Shown piece after piece: positions 25,263 to 34,093 of a stretch of 64,000 nucleotides of DNA. Below the pieces are notes generated by a model. The model was not told where the DNA came from. It saw nothing but the letters and a program-made list of their open reading frames with translations, and ran no database searches. The translations under genes and the position numbers were made by a program. The DNA comes from Geomonas agri (GTDB lineage: Bacteria > Desulfobacterota > Desulfuromonadia > Geobacterales > Geobacteraceae), in NCBI RefSeq assembly GCF_020179605.1, contig NZ_JAINZO010000002.1:1-64000 (forward strand). Direction: 5' to 3'. The stretch's first letter is position 1; each line of letters begins with the position of its first letter.

Positions 25263-26855
25263 ATGCAAAAGCTGCAGCTTTGGGAGCGTTACAAAAACCG
25301 GCTCTACCACCACGCCGAACTGGACCTGAGCGTCGACACCAGCCGGATGAATTTCCCTGACTCCTACCTTGACGATATGGAACCGCGCCTGCAGAAGGCG
25401 TTCGAGGAAATGGCCGAACTGGAAGCGGGAGCCATAGCGAACCCCGACGAACAGCGCATGGTTGGCCACTACTGGCTCAGGGCACCGGAACTCGCGCCGA
25501 CAGCGGAGCTTACCGAGGAGATCGGGGCGACCCTCGCCTCGGTGAAGGCGTTTGCCTCGTCCGTGCATCAGGGCAACATTGCTGCTCCGGATGGATATCC
25601 GTTCGAAAACCTGCTCGTGGTCGGCATCGGCGGCTCAGCCCTCGGCCCGCAGTTCGTCGCCGATAGCCTGGGCTGCCCGCAGGACCGCATGAAAGTCTAC
25701 TTCTTCGACAACACCGACCCCGACGGCATGGACAAGGTCCTCTCCGAAATTGGCTCCGGCCTGAAGCGGACGCTGACCGTGGTCATCTCCAAAAGCGGCG
25801 GCACCAAGGAAACCCGCAACGGTATGCTCGAGGCACGCCAGGCTTTCGAGAAGGCGGGGCTGCACTTTGCCGCCCACGCGGTCGCGGTGACCGGCAGCGA
25901 CAGCGAACTGGACCGCACCGCCTCGCAGGAGGGATGGCTGGGGATCCTCCCGATGTGGGACTGGGTCGGCGGCCGCACCTCGGTGACCTCCGCAGTGGGG
26001 CTGCTCCCCGCTGCCCTGCAGGGGATCGACATCGACCGGCTCCTGGCGGGAGCGAGAATCTGCGACCAGGCAACCCGCAGCCGTATCACGAAAGAGAATC
26101 CCGCGGCACTGCTGGCCCTGTCCTGGTTCCACGCCACCGCCGGCAAGGGTAAGCGCGACATGGTGCTGCTCCCTTACAAGGACCGGCTGCTGCTGTTTTC
26201 CCGCTACCTGCAGCAGCTGATCATGGAGTCACTGGGCAAGGAACTGGACCGGGACGGCAAGAAGGTGCTGCAGGGGATCGCGGTCTACGGCAACAAGGGC
26301 TCCACGGATCAGCATGCCTACGTGCAGCAGCTGCGCGAAGGAGTTCCCAACTTCTTCGTCACCTTCATCGAAGTACTTAAGGACCGTGATGGGGCTTCCA
26401 TGCTGGTCGAGCCGGGTGCCACCTCCGGGGACTACCTGTCCGGCTTTTTCCAGGGGACTAGGTCTGCGCTCTATGAAAAGAATCGCGAATCGGTTACTAT
26501 CACCATCCGCGAAATCTCCCCCGCCAGCATCGGCGCGCTGATCGCCCTGTACGAGCGGGCGGTCGGGCTGTATGCCTCGCTCATCAACGTGAACGCGTAC
26601 CACCAGCCAGGGGTCGAGGCGGGCAAGAAAGCCGCCGGGACGGTGCTCAAGCTGCAGGGGGAAATCCTCGAAATGTTGCGGCGTCAGCCCGAGCGCGACT
26701 TTACCTGCACGGACATGGCCATGACCCTGGCGCGCCCCGAAGAGGTGGAGACGGTATTCATCATCCTGCGGCACCTGGCAGCCAACCCGAGCCACGGGGT
26801 GAGCGTCACCCCCGGCGAGAAGGTCTGGGAGAACAGGTTTCGCGCCGCCAGGTAA
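25263..26855 (+). CDS. pgi: Glucose-6-phosphate isomerase
   Basis: A 530-residue Pgi with two SIS domains. [18 protein letters not shown] is the sugar-phosphate-binding stretch of the first SIS domain, [15 protein letters not shown] the phosphate-binding serine/threonine loop, and [16 protein letters not shown] the catalytic region. It interconverts glucose-6-P and fructose-6-P; in an acetate-using Geobacter it would mainly serve gluconeogenesis towards glycogen and cell-wall sugars. ATG 25263 follows AGGAGG; the longer open frame is rejected. Downstream ltaE is 88 bases away. Confidence 0.95.
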   Translation: MQKLQLWERYKNRLYHHAELDLSVDTSRMNFPDSYLDDMEPRLQKAFEEMAELEAGAIANPDEQRMVGHYWLRAPELAPTAELTEEIGATLASVKAFASSVHQGNIAAPDGYPFENLLVVGIGGSALGPQFVADSLGCPQDRMKVYFFDNTDPDGMDKVLSEIGSGLKRTLTVVISKSGGTKETRNGMLEARQAFEKAGLHFAAHAVAVTGSDSELDRTASQEGWLGILPMWDWVGGRTSVTSAVGLLPAALQGIDIDRLLAGARICDQATRSRITKENPAALLALSWFHATAGKGKRDMVLLPYKDRLLLFSRYLQQLIMESLGKELDRDGKKVLQGIAVYGNKGSTDQHAYVQQLREGVPNFFVTFIEVLKDRDGASMLVEPGATSGDYLSGFFQGTRSALYEKNRESVTITIREISPASIGALIALYERAVGLYASLINVNAYHQPGVEAGKKAAGTVLKLQGEILEMLRRQPERDFTCTDMAMTLARPEEVETVFIILRHLAANPSHGVSVTPGEKVWENRFRAAR

Positions 26856-26867
26856 AGGCGAAATCTT

Positions 26868-26902
26868 CAACGCAAAGGCGCAAAGGCGCCAAGCCGCAAA
26901 GC
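26868..26902 (+). repeat. Short GCAAAGGCG quasi-repeat
   Basis: AACGCAAAGGCGCAAAGGCG followed by CCAAGCCGCAAAG: about three degenerate copies of a 9-base unit between pgi and ltaE. Only one arm is present, with no inverted partner. It resembles the arm style of the other intergenic elements in this window. Confidence 0.5.
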
Positions 26903-26943
26903 AGAGACAGTGAATGATTACTACGGTAGATGCAGGGGAACAG

Positions 26944-27963
26944 ATGAAGACAGTAGACCTGAGAAGTGACACGGTAACTCGCCCGTCAGAGGCGATGCGC
27001 AGGGTGATGGCGGCAGCCGAGGTGGGTGACGACGTTTACGGCGAGGACCCGACGGTTAACAGGCTGGAGGCGATGGCGGCGGAACTGCTGGGCAAGGAGA
27101 AAGCGATCTTCGTCCCCAGCGGGACCATGAGCAACCTGACCGCGCTCCTGTCCCACTGCGGGCGCGGCGACGAATACATCGCCGGGCAGGACGCGCACAT
27201 CTACCGCTGGGAAGGGGGCGGCGGCGCCATCTTCGGCGGCATCCAGCCCCAACCCCTCGACTTCGATGAAGACGGCACGCTGAACCTGAACAAGGTGCGC
27301 CGCGCCGTGAAACCGGCGGACCACCACCACGCGATGACCAGGCTGCTGTGCCTGGAGAACACGCAAGGCGGGCGGGTACTCCCCCTCCCCTACCTCGAGG
27401 AAGCGGCAGCCGTGGCCAGGGAACTGGGCCTCGCCCTGCACCTGGACGGCGCCCGCGTCTTCAACGCCGCCGTCTACCTCAAGGTGCCGGTGCGCGAGAT
27501 CGCCCGGCATTTCGACTCGGTTTCCGTCTGTCTCTCCAAGGGGCTGGGCGCACCGGTCGGCTCTGTCCTGTGCGGCAGCACCGATCTCATCAACCGCGCG
27601 CACCGCTGGCGCAAGGTCGCCGGCGGCGGCATGAGGCAGGCCGGCCTGCTGGCGGCGGCGGGAATGTACGCCCTGCAGCACAACGTGGAGCGACTCGCCG
27701 AGGACCATGAGAACGCCGAAATCCTCTCCAGCGGTCTTGGCCACATCGACGAACTCCTGGTGAGCCAGGCCCGCACCAACATCCTCTTCGTCACCCCGCC
27801 GGCCGGCACCGCCCCCGCACTGCGCGAGGCTCTAGCCGCCGAGGGGATCCTGATCGGTGGCGGCGACGAGATCCGTCTCGTCACCCATCTCGACGTGGAC
27901 GGCGCCGGTGTCGAGCGGACCGTGGCCGCCTTCAAGCGCTTCTTCGCGAAACGGGACAAGTGA
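26944..27963 (+). CDS. ltaE: Low-specificity L-threonine aldolase
   Basis: A 339-residue PLP enzyme of fold type I (beta-eliminating lyase family). It opens with VDLRSDTVTRPSEAMRRVM, typical of LtaE, and has LHLDGARVFNAAVYL (Asp for the PLP ring nitrogen) and SVCLSKGLGAPVGSVL with the PLP lysine. It splits L-threonine or L-allo-threonine to glycine and acetaldehyde. ATG 26944 is chosen for the family-typical start with GGGG upstream. The csaA-like gene follows by one base. Confidence 0.92.
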   Translation: MKTVDLRSDTVTRPSEAMRRVMAAAEVGDDVYGEDPTVNRLEAMAAELLGKEKAIFVPSGTMSNLTALLSHCGRGDEYIAGQDAHIYRWEGGGGAIFGGIQPQPLDFDEDGTLNLNKVRRAVKPADHHHAMTRLLCLENTQGGRVLPLPYLEEAAAVARELGLALHLDGARVFNAAVYLKVPVREIARHFDSVSVCLSKGLGAPVGSVLCGSTDLINRAHRWRKVAGGGMRQAGLLAAAGMYALQHNVERLAEDHENAEILSSGLGHIDELLVSQARTNILFVTPPAGTAPALREALAAEGILIGGGDEIRLVTHLDVDGAGVERTVAAFKRFFAKRDK

Positions 27964-27964
27964 C

Positions 27965-28300
27965 ATGGCCGAGATAACCTGGAATGATTTCGAGCAGGTG
28001 GAGATCAGGGTGGGAACCGTGCTGGAGGTGGAGGAGTTTCCGGAGGCGAGAAAGCCAGCCTACAAGCTAGTGGTTGATTTCGGCGAGGCCGGGGTGAGAA
28101 GGTCGAGTGCGCAGATAACCAAGCACTACACCCGGGAAGAACTGGTGGGGAGGCAGGTGATCGGGGTGTGCAATTTCCCGAGGAAGCAGATCGGGCGATT
28201 CTTCTCGGAGGTGCTCATCACCGGGTTCGCCGACGAGAACGGCGACATCGTCCTCGCCGCCCCGGAACGTAAGGTTCCCAACGGCAGCAGGCTTTGCTGA
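27965..28300 (+). CDS. csaA: CsaA-like tRNA-binding-domain protein
   Basis: A 111-residue single OB-fold of the tRNA-binding (EMAP-II/Arc1p/CsaA) family: starts MAEITWNDFEQVEIRVGTVL and contains RRSSAQITKHYTREELVGR and VLAAPERKVPNGSRLC, the usual signatures. CsaA proteins bind tRNA and have been described as secretion-related chaperones; the physiological role here is uncertain. It is coupled to ltaE. The upstream part of the longer open frame overlaps ltaE and is rejected. Confidence 0.9.
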   Translation: MAEITWNDFEQVEIRVGTVLEVEEFPEARKPAYKLVVDFGEAGVRRSSAQITKHYTREELVGRQVIGVCNFPRKQIGRFFSEVLITGFADENGDIVLAAPERKVPNGSRLC

Positions 28301-28323
28301 TCCTCCCGCATCCTTCCCCCATC

Positions 28324-28452
28324 CCCTCTCCCTCCGGGAGAGGGTGGCCGAAGGCCGGGTGAGGGCGATGGCATGGGTAATTCTGAAACTATGGGGCGCG
28401 AGCTCGCAGGCAACAGGCGCCCTCACCCCGACCCTCTCCCGGAGGGAGAGGG
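28324..28452. repeat. Pair of inverted REP-like palindromes
   Basis: Unit 1 (28324-28367) has the palindrome CCCTCTCCC/GGGAGAGGG followed by GGGTGAGGGCG. Unit 2 (28418-28452) is the same in reverse: CGCCCTCACCCCG then CCCTCTCCC and GGGAGAGGG. They face each other between the convergent csaA and rsmI genes, the place and pairing expected for a REP/BIME-type dispersed repeat. They may also act as a bidirectional transcription barrier. Confidence 0.75.
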
Positions 28453-28463
28453 AGGATGAGAAC

Positions 28464-29294
28464 CTACCCCTTAATCCTCAGCGCCTCCGCGTAGACCGCG
28501 CTTTTGTGCAGGCCCGTTTCCTGGGTCACCCGCTTCACGGCATCCTTGAGCGACATCTCGCCGGAGCCCAGGTACTTCTGCAGCAACTCTTCCATACCCG
28601 GCCCGTCGTCCATCTCCGGCTCCTGCGCCGGGCTCACCAGTATGGCCACCTCGCCCCGGACCTCCCGCCCGCGTACCTCTTCCACCAGCACGGAGAGCCG
28701 CCCGCGCAGAAACTCCTCGTACATCTTCGTCAACTCGCGCGCAACCACCACCTCGCGGTCCCCGAGCGTCTCCAGCATGTCCTCCAGCGTCGCCAGCAGG
28801 CGCTTGGGTGACTCGTAGAAGATCAGCACGGCCCGCTCGTTAGTAAGCGTCTGCAGCCGCTCCCGCCTCTTCCCCTGCTTGTTGGGGAGGAAGCCGGCGA
28901 AGCTGAAATAGTCGGTGGGGAGGCCGGAGGCGGAGAGTGCGGTGACCGCGGCACAGGCGCCCGGAATGGGGACCACGGATATGCCACCAGCCACCGCGTC
29001 GCGAACGAGCTGATAGCCGGGGTCCGAGATACAGGGAGTGCCCGCGTCGGTGATGAGGGCGACACTTTGCCCCTCGCGCAGACGGTCGAGGATCTGGTCT
29101 CCCTTGAGTTCCTTGTTGTGGTCGAAGTAGGAGGTAAGCGGCTTGGAGATGCCGAAGTGGGTGAGGAGCTTGCGCGAGTGGCGCGTGTCCTCGGCGGCGA
29201 TCAGGTCCACCTCCTTCAGGATGCGCAGGGCGCGCAGGGTGATGTCCTCGAGGTTTCCGATCGGGGTGGCGACTATGTAGAGAGTTCCGGGCAT
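28464..29294 (-). CDS. rsmI: 16S rRNA (cytidine1402-2'-O)-methyltransferase
   Basis: A 276-residue tetrapyrrole-methylase-fold enzyme. Motifs: GTLYIVATPIGNLEDITLRA at the N-terminus, EDTRHSRKLLTHFGI, and VALITDAGTPCISDPGY, all diagnostic of RsmI. It methylates the ribose of C1402 in the 16S decoding centre using S-adenosylmethionine. Length is normal. It is flanked by intergenic repeats on both sides and appears transcribed alone. Confidence 0.95.
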   Translation of the reverse strand: MPGTLYIVATPIGNLEDITLRALRILKEVDLIAAEDTRHSRKLLTHFGISKPLTSYFDHNKELKGDQILDRLREGQSVALITDAGTPCISDPGYQLVRDAVAGGISVVPIPGACAAVTALSASGLPTDYFSFAGFLPNKQGKRRERLQTLTNERAVLIFYESPKRLLATLEDMLETLGDREVVVARELTKMYEEFLRGRLSVLVEEVRGREVRGEVAILVSPAQEPEMDDGPGMEELLQKYLGSGEMSLKDAVKRVTQETGLHKSAVYAEALRIKG

Positions 29295-29305
29295 AAAGGC
29301 AGCAG

Positions 29306-29388
29306 CCGTTCTACGTTCTAGGTTCTAACGTTCTAGGTTACAGCCGTGGACTTTAACGTAGAACGTAAAAACGCGGAACGTAGAACCG
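29306..29388. repeat. Intergenic inverted-arm element of TTCTACG units
   Basis: Left arm 29306-29339 and right arm 29354-29388 are about 33 bases each, built from quasi-repeats of GTTCTACGTTCTAG. The right arm read on the other strand matches the left arm at most positions, so the whole 83-base gap could fold into one long hairpin with a 14-base loop. It ends four bases before the nadE stop. Confidence 0.7.
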
Positions 29389-29391
29389 GTT

Positions 29392-30213
29392 TTATTTCCC
29401 CCAATCCCGCGCGTAGCGGAAGTCACGGTCGATGGTACGGTTGGAGACCTTGGCGATGATGGGCAGACGGCGTTTGAAGTGGGAGCCCTGCACCTTGCGG
29501 GCGACATTGTCGATGAAGGCGGGGTCGAAACCGGCGGCGATTAACTCCTCCCGGCTCATACGCTGATCCACCATCCGGTACAAGAGCTCGTCCGCCTCGC
29601 GGTAGGTGAAACCAAGTTCCTGCTCGTCGGTCTGCCCGGCCCAGAGATCGGCGGAGGGCTTCTTCTCGATCACCTCGCTCGGCACCCCCATTGCTTCGGA
29701 CAGCGCCCAGACCTGGCTCTTGTAGATGTCGCCGATCGGGTTCAACGCGCTCGCCATGTCGCCGTGCAGCGTGCCGTAGCCCAGGAGCAGCTCGGTCTTG
29801 TTGCTGGTGCCGAGCACGAGACCGCCGACGGCGGCGGAGTGGTCGTACAGGATCGTCATGCGCTCGCGGGCCATCTTGTTGCCGCGCCTCATGTTGTCTG
29901 CATCCGGGGTGATGGTGAAGTAGGCGTCAATCATCGGGGTGATCTCGATGACCTTGAAGTTGATCCCCAGGCTCTCGGCTACCAACCGTGCATGCGCCTC
30001 GCTCTCGGGGTTGCTGGTGCGGTACGGCATGCAGTAGGCATGAACGTTCTCCGGCCCCAGCGCCTCCGCCGCGATGTAGGCGACCAGCGCGGAGTCGATG
30101 CCTCCGGACAGGCCCAGCACGCCCTTGCGGACCCCGACCTTATAGACCTCGTCACGCACAAACCCGACCAGGATCTGGCGCAACAGCTTCGTATTAACAG
30201 TCAACCCACCCAT
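29392..30213 (-). CDS. nadE: NAD+ synthetase (synthetase domain only)
   Basis: A 273-residue adenine-nucleotide alpha-hydrolase-fold enzyme with the P-loop [14 protein letters not shown] and [21 protein letters not shown]. It amidates deamido-NAD+ (nicotinate adenine dinucleotide) to NAD+. The polypeptide lacks the N-terminal glutaminase of long NadE proteins, but a nitrilase gene overlaps it directly upstream (TAATG), suggesting a split two-subunit glutamine-dependent system. Direct use of ammonia is the alternative. Confidence 0.92.
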   Translation of the reverse strand: MGGLTVNTKLLRQILVGFVRDEVYKVGVRKGVLGLSGGIDSALVAYIAAEALGPENVHAYCMPYRTSNPESEAHARLVAESLGINFKVIEITPMIDAYFTITPDADNMRRGNKMARERMTILYDHSAAVGGLVLGTSNKTELLLGYGTLHGDMASALNPIGDIYKSQVWALSEAMGVPSEVIEKKPSADLWAGQTDEQELGFTYREADELLYRMVDQRMSREELIAAGFDPAFIDNVARKVQGSHFKRRLPIIAKVSNRTIDRDFRYARDWGK

Positions 30214-31064
30214 TAGCAGTCCTTCTCCCTGTCGATGCGTTTCAACTCTTTCACGGTGATGGCAAGGTTCTCGTCCCGCATCATCGGGGAGAAGATCCGC
30301 TCACGCCTGAGCGCGCCGCCGTCCACCTTGGCCAGCACGAAATCCTCCTCGAGGATGGCGCCGCGGTCAGTCATCTCGCCGGAGGGGGAGATTGCCTCGG
30401 AGCCACCCCAGAAGTTGATGCCGTCCTCGTAGCCGACACGATTGCAGTAGAAGACCCGGCAGTTGAGGAACATCGCCGTCGTGGTGGTAAGTTTCTGCCA
30501 TGCCGCCGCGGAGCCGAGCCCTTCCGATTCGGTGATGCCGCGGCCCGGGCTGGAAGAGAGGCAGAGCAGGGTCATGGCGCCGTCCATCGCGAGGATGTAA
30601 GGAGCGGAGAGGTGCCACATGTCTTCGCAGATGAGCATGCCGATGCGGCCGAAGCGGGTGTCGAAGGCGCGGAAGCGCTCGCCGCGGGCCATGTAGCGCT
30701 GCTCGTCGAAGAGACCGTAGGTGGGCAGGTAGACCTTGCGGTGCACATGGCGGATCTCGCCGCCCTCGAGGTAGACCGCTGAATTGAAGAAACGGAAGTC
30801 GGACGAGACCTCGACGAAGCCGATGGCGATGGAGATCCGCTCGGAAAGTTTCTTCAGCCTCTCTATCTGTGGGGAGTCCAGGCGCAACGCGACTTCGGGC
30901 ACCAAGTCCTTGAGGAAATAACCAGTGAGGGCCAACTCGGGAAAAACGACCAGGTCGGCGCCGGCGGCGATACCCTTCTCGATGGCGGCCTCGGCCAGCG
31001 CCATGTTGTCGTCCAGGCAGCCCAGCTTAGGCTTTATCTGGGCCAGGGCAACGGTAAAATCCAT
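30213..31064 (-). CDS. Carbon-nitrogen hydrolase (nitrilase superfamily), probable amidase partner of NadE
   Basis: A 283-residue nitrilase-fold protein with the Glu-Lys-Cys triad visible in [12 protein letters not shown] (Glu), [10 protein letters not shown] (Lys) and [12 protein letters not shown] (Cys). The fold and length match the glutaminase domain of two-domain NAD synthetases. Its stop overlaps the nadE start, so co-translation is likely. It may release ammonia from glutamine for NadE; another small amide is possible. Starts at ATG 31064 with the usual [15 protein letters not shown] opening. Confidence 0.85.
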   Translation of the reverse strand: MDFTVALAQIKPKLGCLDDNMALAEAAIEKGIAAGADLVVFPELALTGYFLKDLVPEVALRLDSPQIERLKKLSERISIAIGFVEVSSDFRFFNSAVYLEGGEIRHVHRKVYLPTYGLFDEQRYMARGERFRAFDTRFGRIGMLICEDMWHLSAPYILAMDGAMTLLCLSSSPGRGITESEGLGSAAAWQKLTTTTAMFLNCRVFYCNRVGYEDGINFWGGSEAISPSGEMTDRGAILEEDFVLAKVDGGALRRERIFSPMMRDENLAITVKELKRIDREKDC

Positions 31065-31152
31065 GAGCTTCTCCGCATTTTTTTTCTCATTACTAGCACA
31101 GCGAAAGAGCCTTTGTAAACCTCAATGCTTCATGAGACTTGCCACTTCATCC

Positions 31153-31183
31153 CCCTCCCCGCCCCTCACCCTCAAGGGGAGGG
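31153..31183. repeat. GC-rich palindrome, REP-like
   Basis: CCCTCCCC and GGGGAGGG flank CGCCCCTCACCCTCAA in the gap between the nitrilase and DUF4149 genes. It resembles the CCCTCACC-containing palindromes at 28324-28452 and may also act as a terminator of the DUF4149-side or upstream transcript. Confidence 0.5.
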
Positions 31184-31232
31184 AGCAAACGCGCGGGCGC
31201 ATCCACTCTTCCGGGCGAGGGGCTGACGTTAG

Positions 31233-31673
31233 CTAAAGCAGGATGACCAGGGCGACGCCGCCGGCGATGACGGAGAGGTTGCAGACCGCTGAGACGCCGT
31301 GCAGCTTGGAGAACTGGCGGCGCATGGGATCTTCCTTCGGAGTGGTCTCGAAAGACGGGATCTGCTTCTTGATCTCGGCTGCCTTGGGCTCGATGTAGAA
31401 CGCCTGGACGGAAGCGAGCGTCAGCATAACCGCGATGATGACGGCCGCCGGTACCGTCCCCTTCCCTGCCATGACGATACGGCAGATGATGGCGACGAGG
31501 CCGCAGGCAACACCCCAGCGGAAGTACCCTGGAAAGAACAGCCCGACGATGCGTGCCGCGACGTCGCGGCTTTCGGAGCGGAACAGGATGGGAGTGAGCA
31601 CGAAGGTGAAGAGAGCGGCTCCTCCCAGCCAAAGGGAGATGGCGAGACGGTAGATTGCTGCGACGACCTGCAT
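31233..31673 (-). CDS. DUF4149 (TMEM205-like) membrane protein
   Basis: A 146-residue integral membrane protein with four predicted helices: about 5-28, 48-68, 74-94 and 124-146. The opening VVAAIYRLAISLWLGGAALF and the helix pattern fit the DUF4149/TMEM205 family, which has no settled function in bacteria. A CCTCC/GGAGG site precedes the ATG. It lies between yraN and the nitrilase gene with repeats on either side, so it may be independent. Confidence 0.75.
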   Translation of the reverse strand: MQVVAAIYRLAISLWLGGAALFTFVLTPILFRSESRDVAARIVGLFFPGYFRWGVACGLVAIICRIVMAGKGTVPAAVIIAVMLTLASVQAFYIEPKAAEIKKQIPSFETTPKEDPMRRQFSKLHGVSAVCNLSVIAGGVALVILL

Positions 31674-31706
31674 TACGTTTCCTCCTTGAGTGGTCCAGTT
31701 AAAGCA

Positions 31707-31726
31707 GGGCGAATGATTATTCGCCC
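31707..31726. repeat. GGGCGAAT/ATTCGCCC palindrome
   Basis: A perfect 8-bp inverted repeat with a 4-base loop lies between the yraN stop and the DUF4149 start. On the minus strand it is followed by TGCTTTAA, too weak for a standard terminator. It may still reduce read-through, or be a copy of a dispersed palindromic repeat. Confidence 0.5.
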
Positions 31727-31744
31727 CTACTGTCTTCGCCTATA

Positions 31745-32122
31745 TCAGTAGGCGAGGTCGAAAGCATTCCTGATGTGCTCTATGTCAGGCAGATCGTGGT
31801 CGTGCAGCATGATGGCGACCACGTCGAAGCGGGCCTCGGCGTCGTAAAGCTTCTTCCTGGACAGCCAGACCAGCGCCGCCTTGGAAATCTGGCGCTGCTT
31901 GAACGGCGTCACCGCGAGTTGCGGCGGCCCATAGTTGTCGTTCTTGCGGCACTTCACCTCGACAAAGACGATAGTGCGCCCGTCGCGCGCCACGATGTCG
32001 ATCTCGCCGCAGGGACAGCGGAAGTTGCACTCGACTATCTTGAAGCCCTGCCCTTTCAGATAGGTGGCAGCGATCGATTCGCCGGTACCGCCGACAGAGC
32101 CGTTGCTGTTGCTGAATGGCAT
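31745..32122 (-). CDS. yraN: YraN family protein (UPF0102, endonuclease-like fold)
   Basis: A 125-residue protein with restriction-endonuclease-like core: GESIAATYLKGQGFKIVE, then CPCGEIDIVARDGRTIVFVEVK with the D...E-x-K arrangement of the PD-(D/E)XK family. The biological role of YraN is unsettled. ATG 32122 (MPFSNSNGS) is preferred, as the longer frame adds an atypical N-terminus. It follows rnhB by about 97 bases, a pairing common in bacteria. Confidence 0.9.
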   Translation of the reverse strand: MPFSNSNGSVGGTGESIAATYLKGQGFKIVECNFRCPCGEIDIVARDGRTIVFVEVKCRKNDNYGPPQLAVTPFKQRQISKAALVWLSRKKLYDAEARFDVVAIMLHDHDLPDIEHIRNAFDLAY

Positions 32123-32218
32123 AGCCGCCCTCGCAGAGATAGTGCCGTCCGGTGAACAAGACAACAGTGTAACAGCAAGTCCAGTGAGCGGATAGCTGAG
32201 AATGGGAAAATAGTGGCG

Positions 32219-32908
32219 TTAGAAGGAGAAAAGGCCGCTGGATGCGTCGGTTACGGCAGCCGGATCAACGGAGCAGTGCTCCTTGACGCCGCTGAAGCTT
32301 CTGCGATGGATCGGGCAGGGGCCGAGCTCGGCGATGGCGGCCAGATGCGAGGCGGCGCCATACCCCTTGTGGCTGGCGAAGCCGTAGCCGGGGAACTGCA
32401 CGTCGTACTGCACCATCATCCGGTCACGGGTGACCTTGGCAATGATGGAAGCAGCCGCAATGGAAAGACTCAGCGAGTCACCCTTCTTCACGGTGCGCTG
32501 CGGGATGTTCATGGGGACGCTGGAGATGCCGTCGATGAGGAGGAAATCGGGGGTGATGCTCAGGCCGCGCACGGCGTCGCTCATCGCGGAGAGAGTGGCC
32601 TGAAGGATGTTAATGCGGTCGACGAGGGCGTGGTCGCCGATGCCGACCCCCACCGCCAGGGCTTCCCGGTAGATCACGTCGAAGAGCTCTTCCCGTTTCT
32701 CCTCGGTGAGCTGCTTTGAGTCGTTCACCTCGGGGAGGATTATCCCCGTTGGGAGGATGACCGCCGCCGCCACCACCGGCCCCGCCAACGGGCCGCGCCC
32801 GGCTTCGTCCACACCGGCAATGCGGGTGTAGCCGCGCCGCAAGGCCTGCCCCTCCAGGGCAAGCATGTCGATAGGAGCATCCGGGTTGTCGGGGAAAAGA
32901 CCGGCCAT
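32219..32908 (-). CDS. rnhB: Ribonuclease HII
   Basis: A 229-residue RNase H-fold enzyme. IAGVDEAGRGPLAGPVVAAA holds the first catalytic Asp-Glu pair, VNDSKQLTEEKREEL the typical DSK motif, and later Asp residues complete the metal site. It cuts RNA in RNA-DNA hybrids and removes misincorporated ribonucleotides. Length normal. It belongs to the rplS-rnhB-yraN neighbourhood common in proteobacteria, but here an inverted-arm repeat lies between it and rplS. Confidence 0.95.
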   Translation of the reverse strand: MAGLFPDNPDAPIDMLALEGQALRRGYTRIAGVDEAGRGPLAGPVVAAAVILPTGIILPEVNDSKQLTEEKREELFDVIYREALAVGVGIGDHALVDRINILQATLSAMSDAVRGLSITPDFLLIDGISSVPMNIPQRTVKKGDSLSLSIAAASIIAKVTRDRMMVQYDVQFPGYGFASHKGYGAASHLAAIAELGPCPIHRRSFSGVKEHCSVDPAAVTDASSGLFSF

Positions 32909-32919
32909 GATAAAAACCT

Positions 32920-33005
32920 GAAACCTTTGGCCACGGAGAAAATCTGAGAACTTCGCAGACTTTTACTTCAATCAAATTTTCTCAGATTCCGTGACTAACG
33001 GTTTT
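32920..33005. repeat. Intergenic inverted-arm element with GGAGAAAATCTGAG
   Basis: Left arm (32920-32952) contains CCACGGAGAAAATCTGAGAA; right arm (32974-33005) contains TTTTCTCAGATTCCGTGA, its imperfect inverse (one arm has an extra GAAA). About 21 bases separate the arms. The core GAGAAAATCTGAG is shared with the element at 53297-53447 and nearly with 39205-39290, so this is a dispersed family. Confidence 0.65.
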
Positions 33006-33021
33006 CCGCTTTGGTTTCAAC

Positions 33022-33055
33022 AAAAAAAGCCCCGGTCGCCGGACCGGGGCTTTTT
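33022..33055. terminator. Terminator of the rpsP-rplS operon
   Basis: AGCCCCGGTC (33029-33038) pairs with GACCGGGGCT (33042-33051), with seven A on the left and five T on the right. On the minus strand it gives a strong Rho-independent terminator 17 bases after rplS; it could act on both strands. Confidence 0.9.
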
Positions 33056-33071
33056 GGAACTGCGTGCCGAT

Positions 33072-33428
33072 TTACTGACCGGCGACGTACTTCCTTTCCT
33101 TGATCCTGGAAGCCTTGCCGCGCAGTTTGCGCAGGTAGTACAGCTTCGCACGACGAACCTGGCCGCGGGTCACAACTTCGATCGCCTCGATGGACGGCGA
33201 GTGCAGCGGGAATACCCTCTCAACGCCAACGCCGTTGGAGATCTTCCTCACGGTGAAGGACTCACGGATACCGCCGTTCTGACGGCCGAGGCAAACGCCC
33301 TGGAAAGCCTGGATACGGCTCTTGTCACCCTCGACGATCTTTACCTGCACCTTGATGGTGTCGCCCGGAACGAAAACCGGGATGTTCTTCTTCATCTGTG
33401 CCATTTCAATCATGTCAATCTTGTTCAT
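33072..33428 (-). CDS. rplS: 50S ribosomal protein L19
   Basis: A 118-residue L19, normal length. [19 protein letters not shown] and [28 protein letters not shown] are typical. L19 sits at the 30S-50S interface near the decoding-side bridges. It ends the rpsP-khpA-rimM-trmD-MTase-rplS series and is followed by a strong terminator. The start follows AGGGAGGAAG on the minus strand. Confidence 0.98.
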   Translation of the reverse strand: MNKIDMIEMAQMKKNIPVFVPGDTIKVQVKIVEGDKSRIQAFQGVCLGRQNGGIRESFTVRKISNGVGVERVFPLHSPSIEAIEVVTRGQVRRAKLYYLRKLRGKASRIKERKYVAGQ

Positions 33429-33523
33429 TTGGTACTTCCTCCCTTATCTGGAACCTCTAGTCATAAGACTTAATACTGACAGTGAACCTGCGTTACTCGA
33501 CTACCAACCTATGCGTCCGGCGC

Positions 33524-34093
33524 CTAGCGCCCGAAAAGCCTGTCCAGCATGATCGATGCCGCGGATCGTACCGAGAGGTGGTTGTAATCCCCCGCCCCCT
33601 TGATCGGTTCCAGCACCAGATCGCTTTTGTTGAACACCTGCTCGATGAGTCCCCAACCGGTCCCCAAAAGGAGCAGATAAGGCTGCTCGGGGTCCGCGTC
33701 GATGAGATCCTTCAGTTCGGAGAAGGTCACGCTGTTGGGCCTGCCGGAGGCTCCGGTCACGACCACCTTGGGCCTGCGTCCGGTGCGGCTCTCGATGTCG
33801 GCGATGGTCGATTCCAGCGACTCTTCGCACTGCAGGGTTTCCAGTGCCATCTTCCGCTTGGGGTTGTATGTAGAGCCCCAACCGGTGAGCCAGTGCTCCC
33901 GCACCTTCTCAACGAGCTTTATCTGCTCCTCAACCGGAGTCACGATGTAGTAGCGGGCCAGACCGAAGGTCCGGGTCAACCGCGCCATGTCGTGAATGTC
34001 CAGGTTGGTAACCGAGGTTGCCACCACGTCCTTGTGCTTGTCGTACACCGGGAAGTGGATCAGCGCCATGCTGAAGTTAGCTGCCGAGGTCAT
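33524..34093 (-). CDS. RNA methyltransferase-like protein (SPOUT fold, Pfam PF09936 type)
   Basis: A 189-residue protein typically inserted between trmD and rplS in Geobacteraceae and relatives. [20 protein letters not shown] at the N-terminus and [18 protein letters not shown] near the C-terminus fit the trefoil-knot S-adenosylmethionine site of this family. The substrate RNA is not known. Its start overlaps the trmD stop (ATGA), so it is translated together with trmD. Confidence 0.8.
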   Translation of the reverse strand: MTSAANFSMALIHFPVYDKHKDVVATSVTNLDIHDMARLTRTFGLARYYIVTPVEEQIKLVEKVREHWLTGWGSTYNPKRKMALETLQCEESLESTIADIESRTGRRPKVVVTGASGRPNSVTFSELKDLIDADPEQPYLLLLGTGWGLIEQVFNKSDLVLEPIKGAGDYNHLSVRSAASIMLDRLFGR

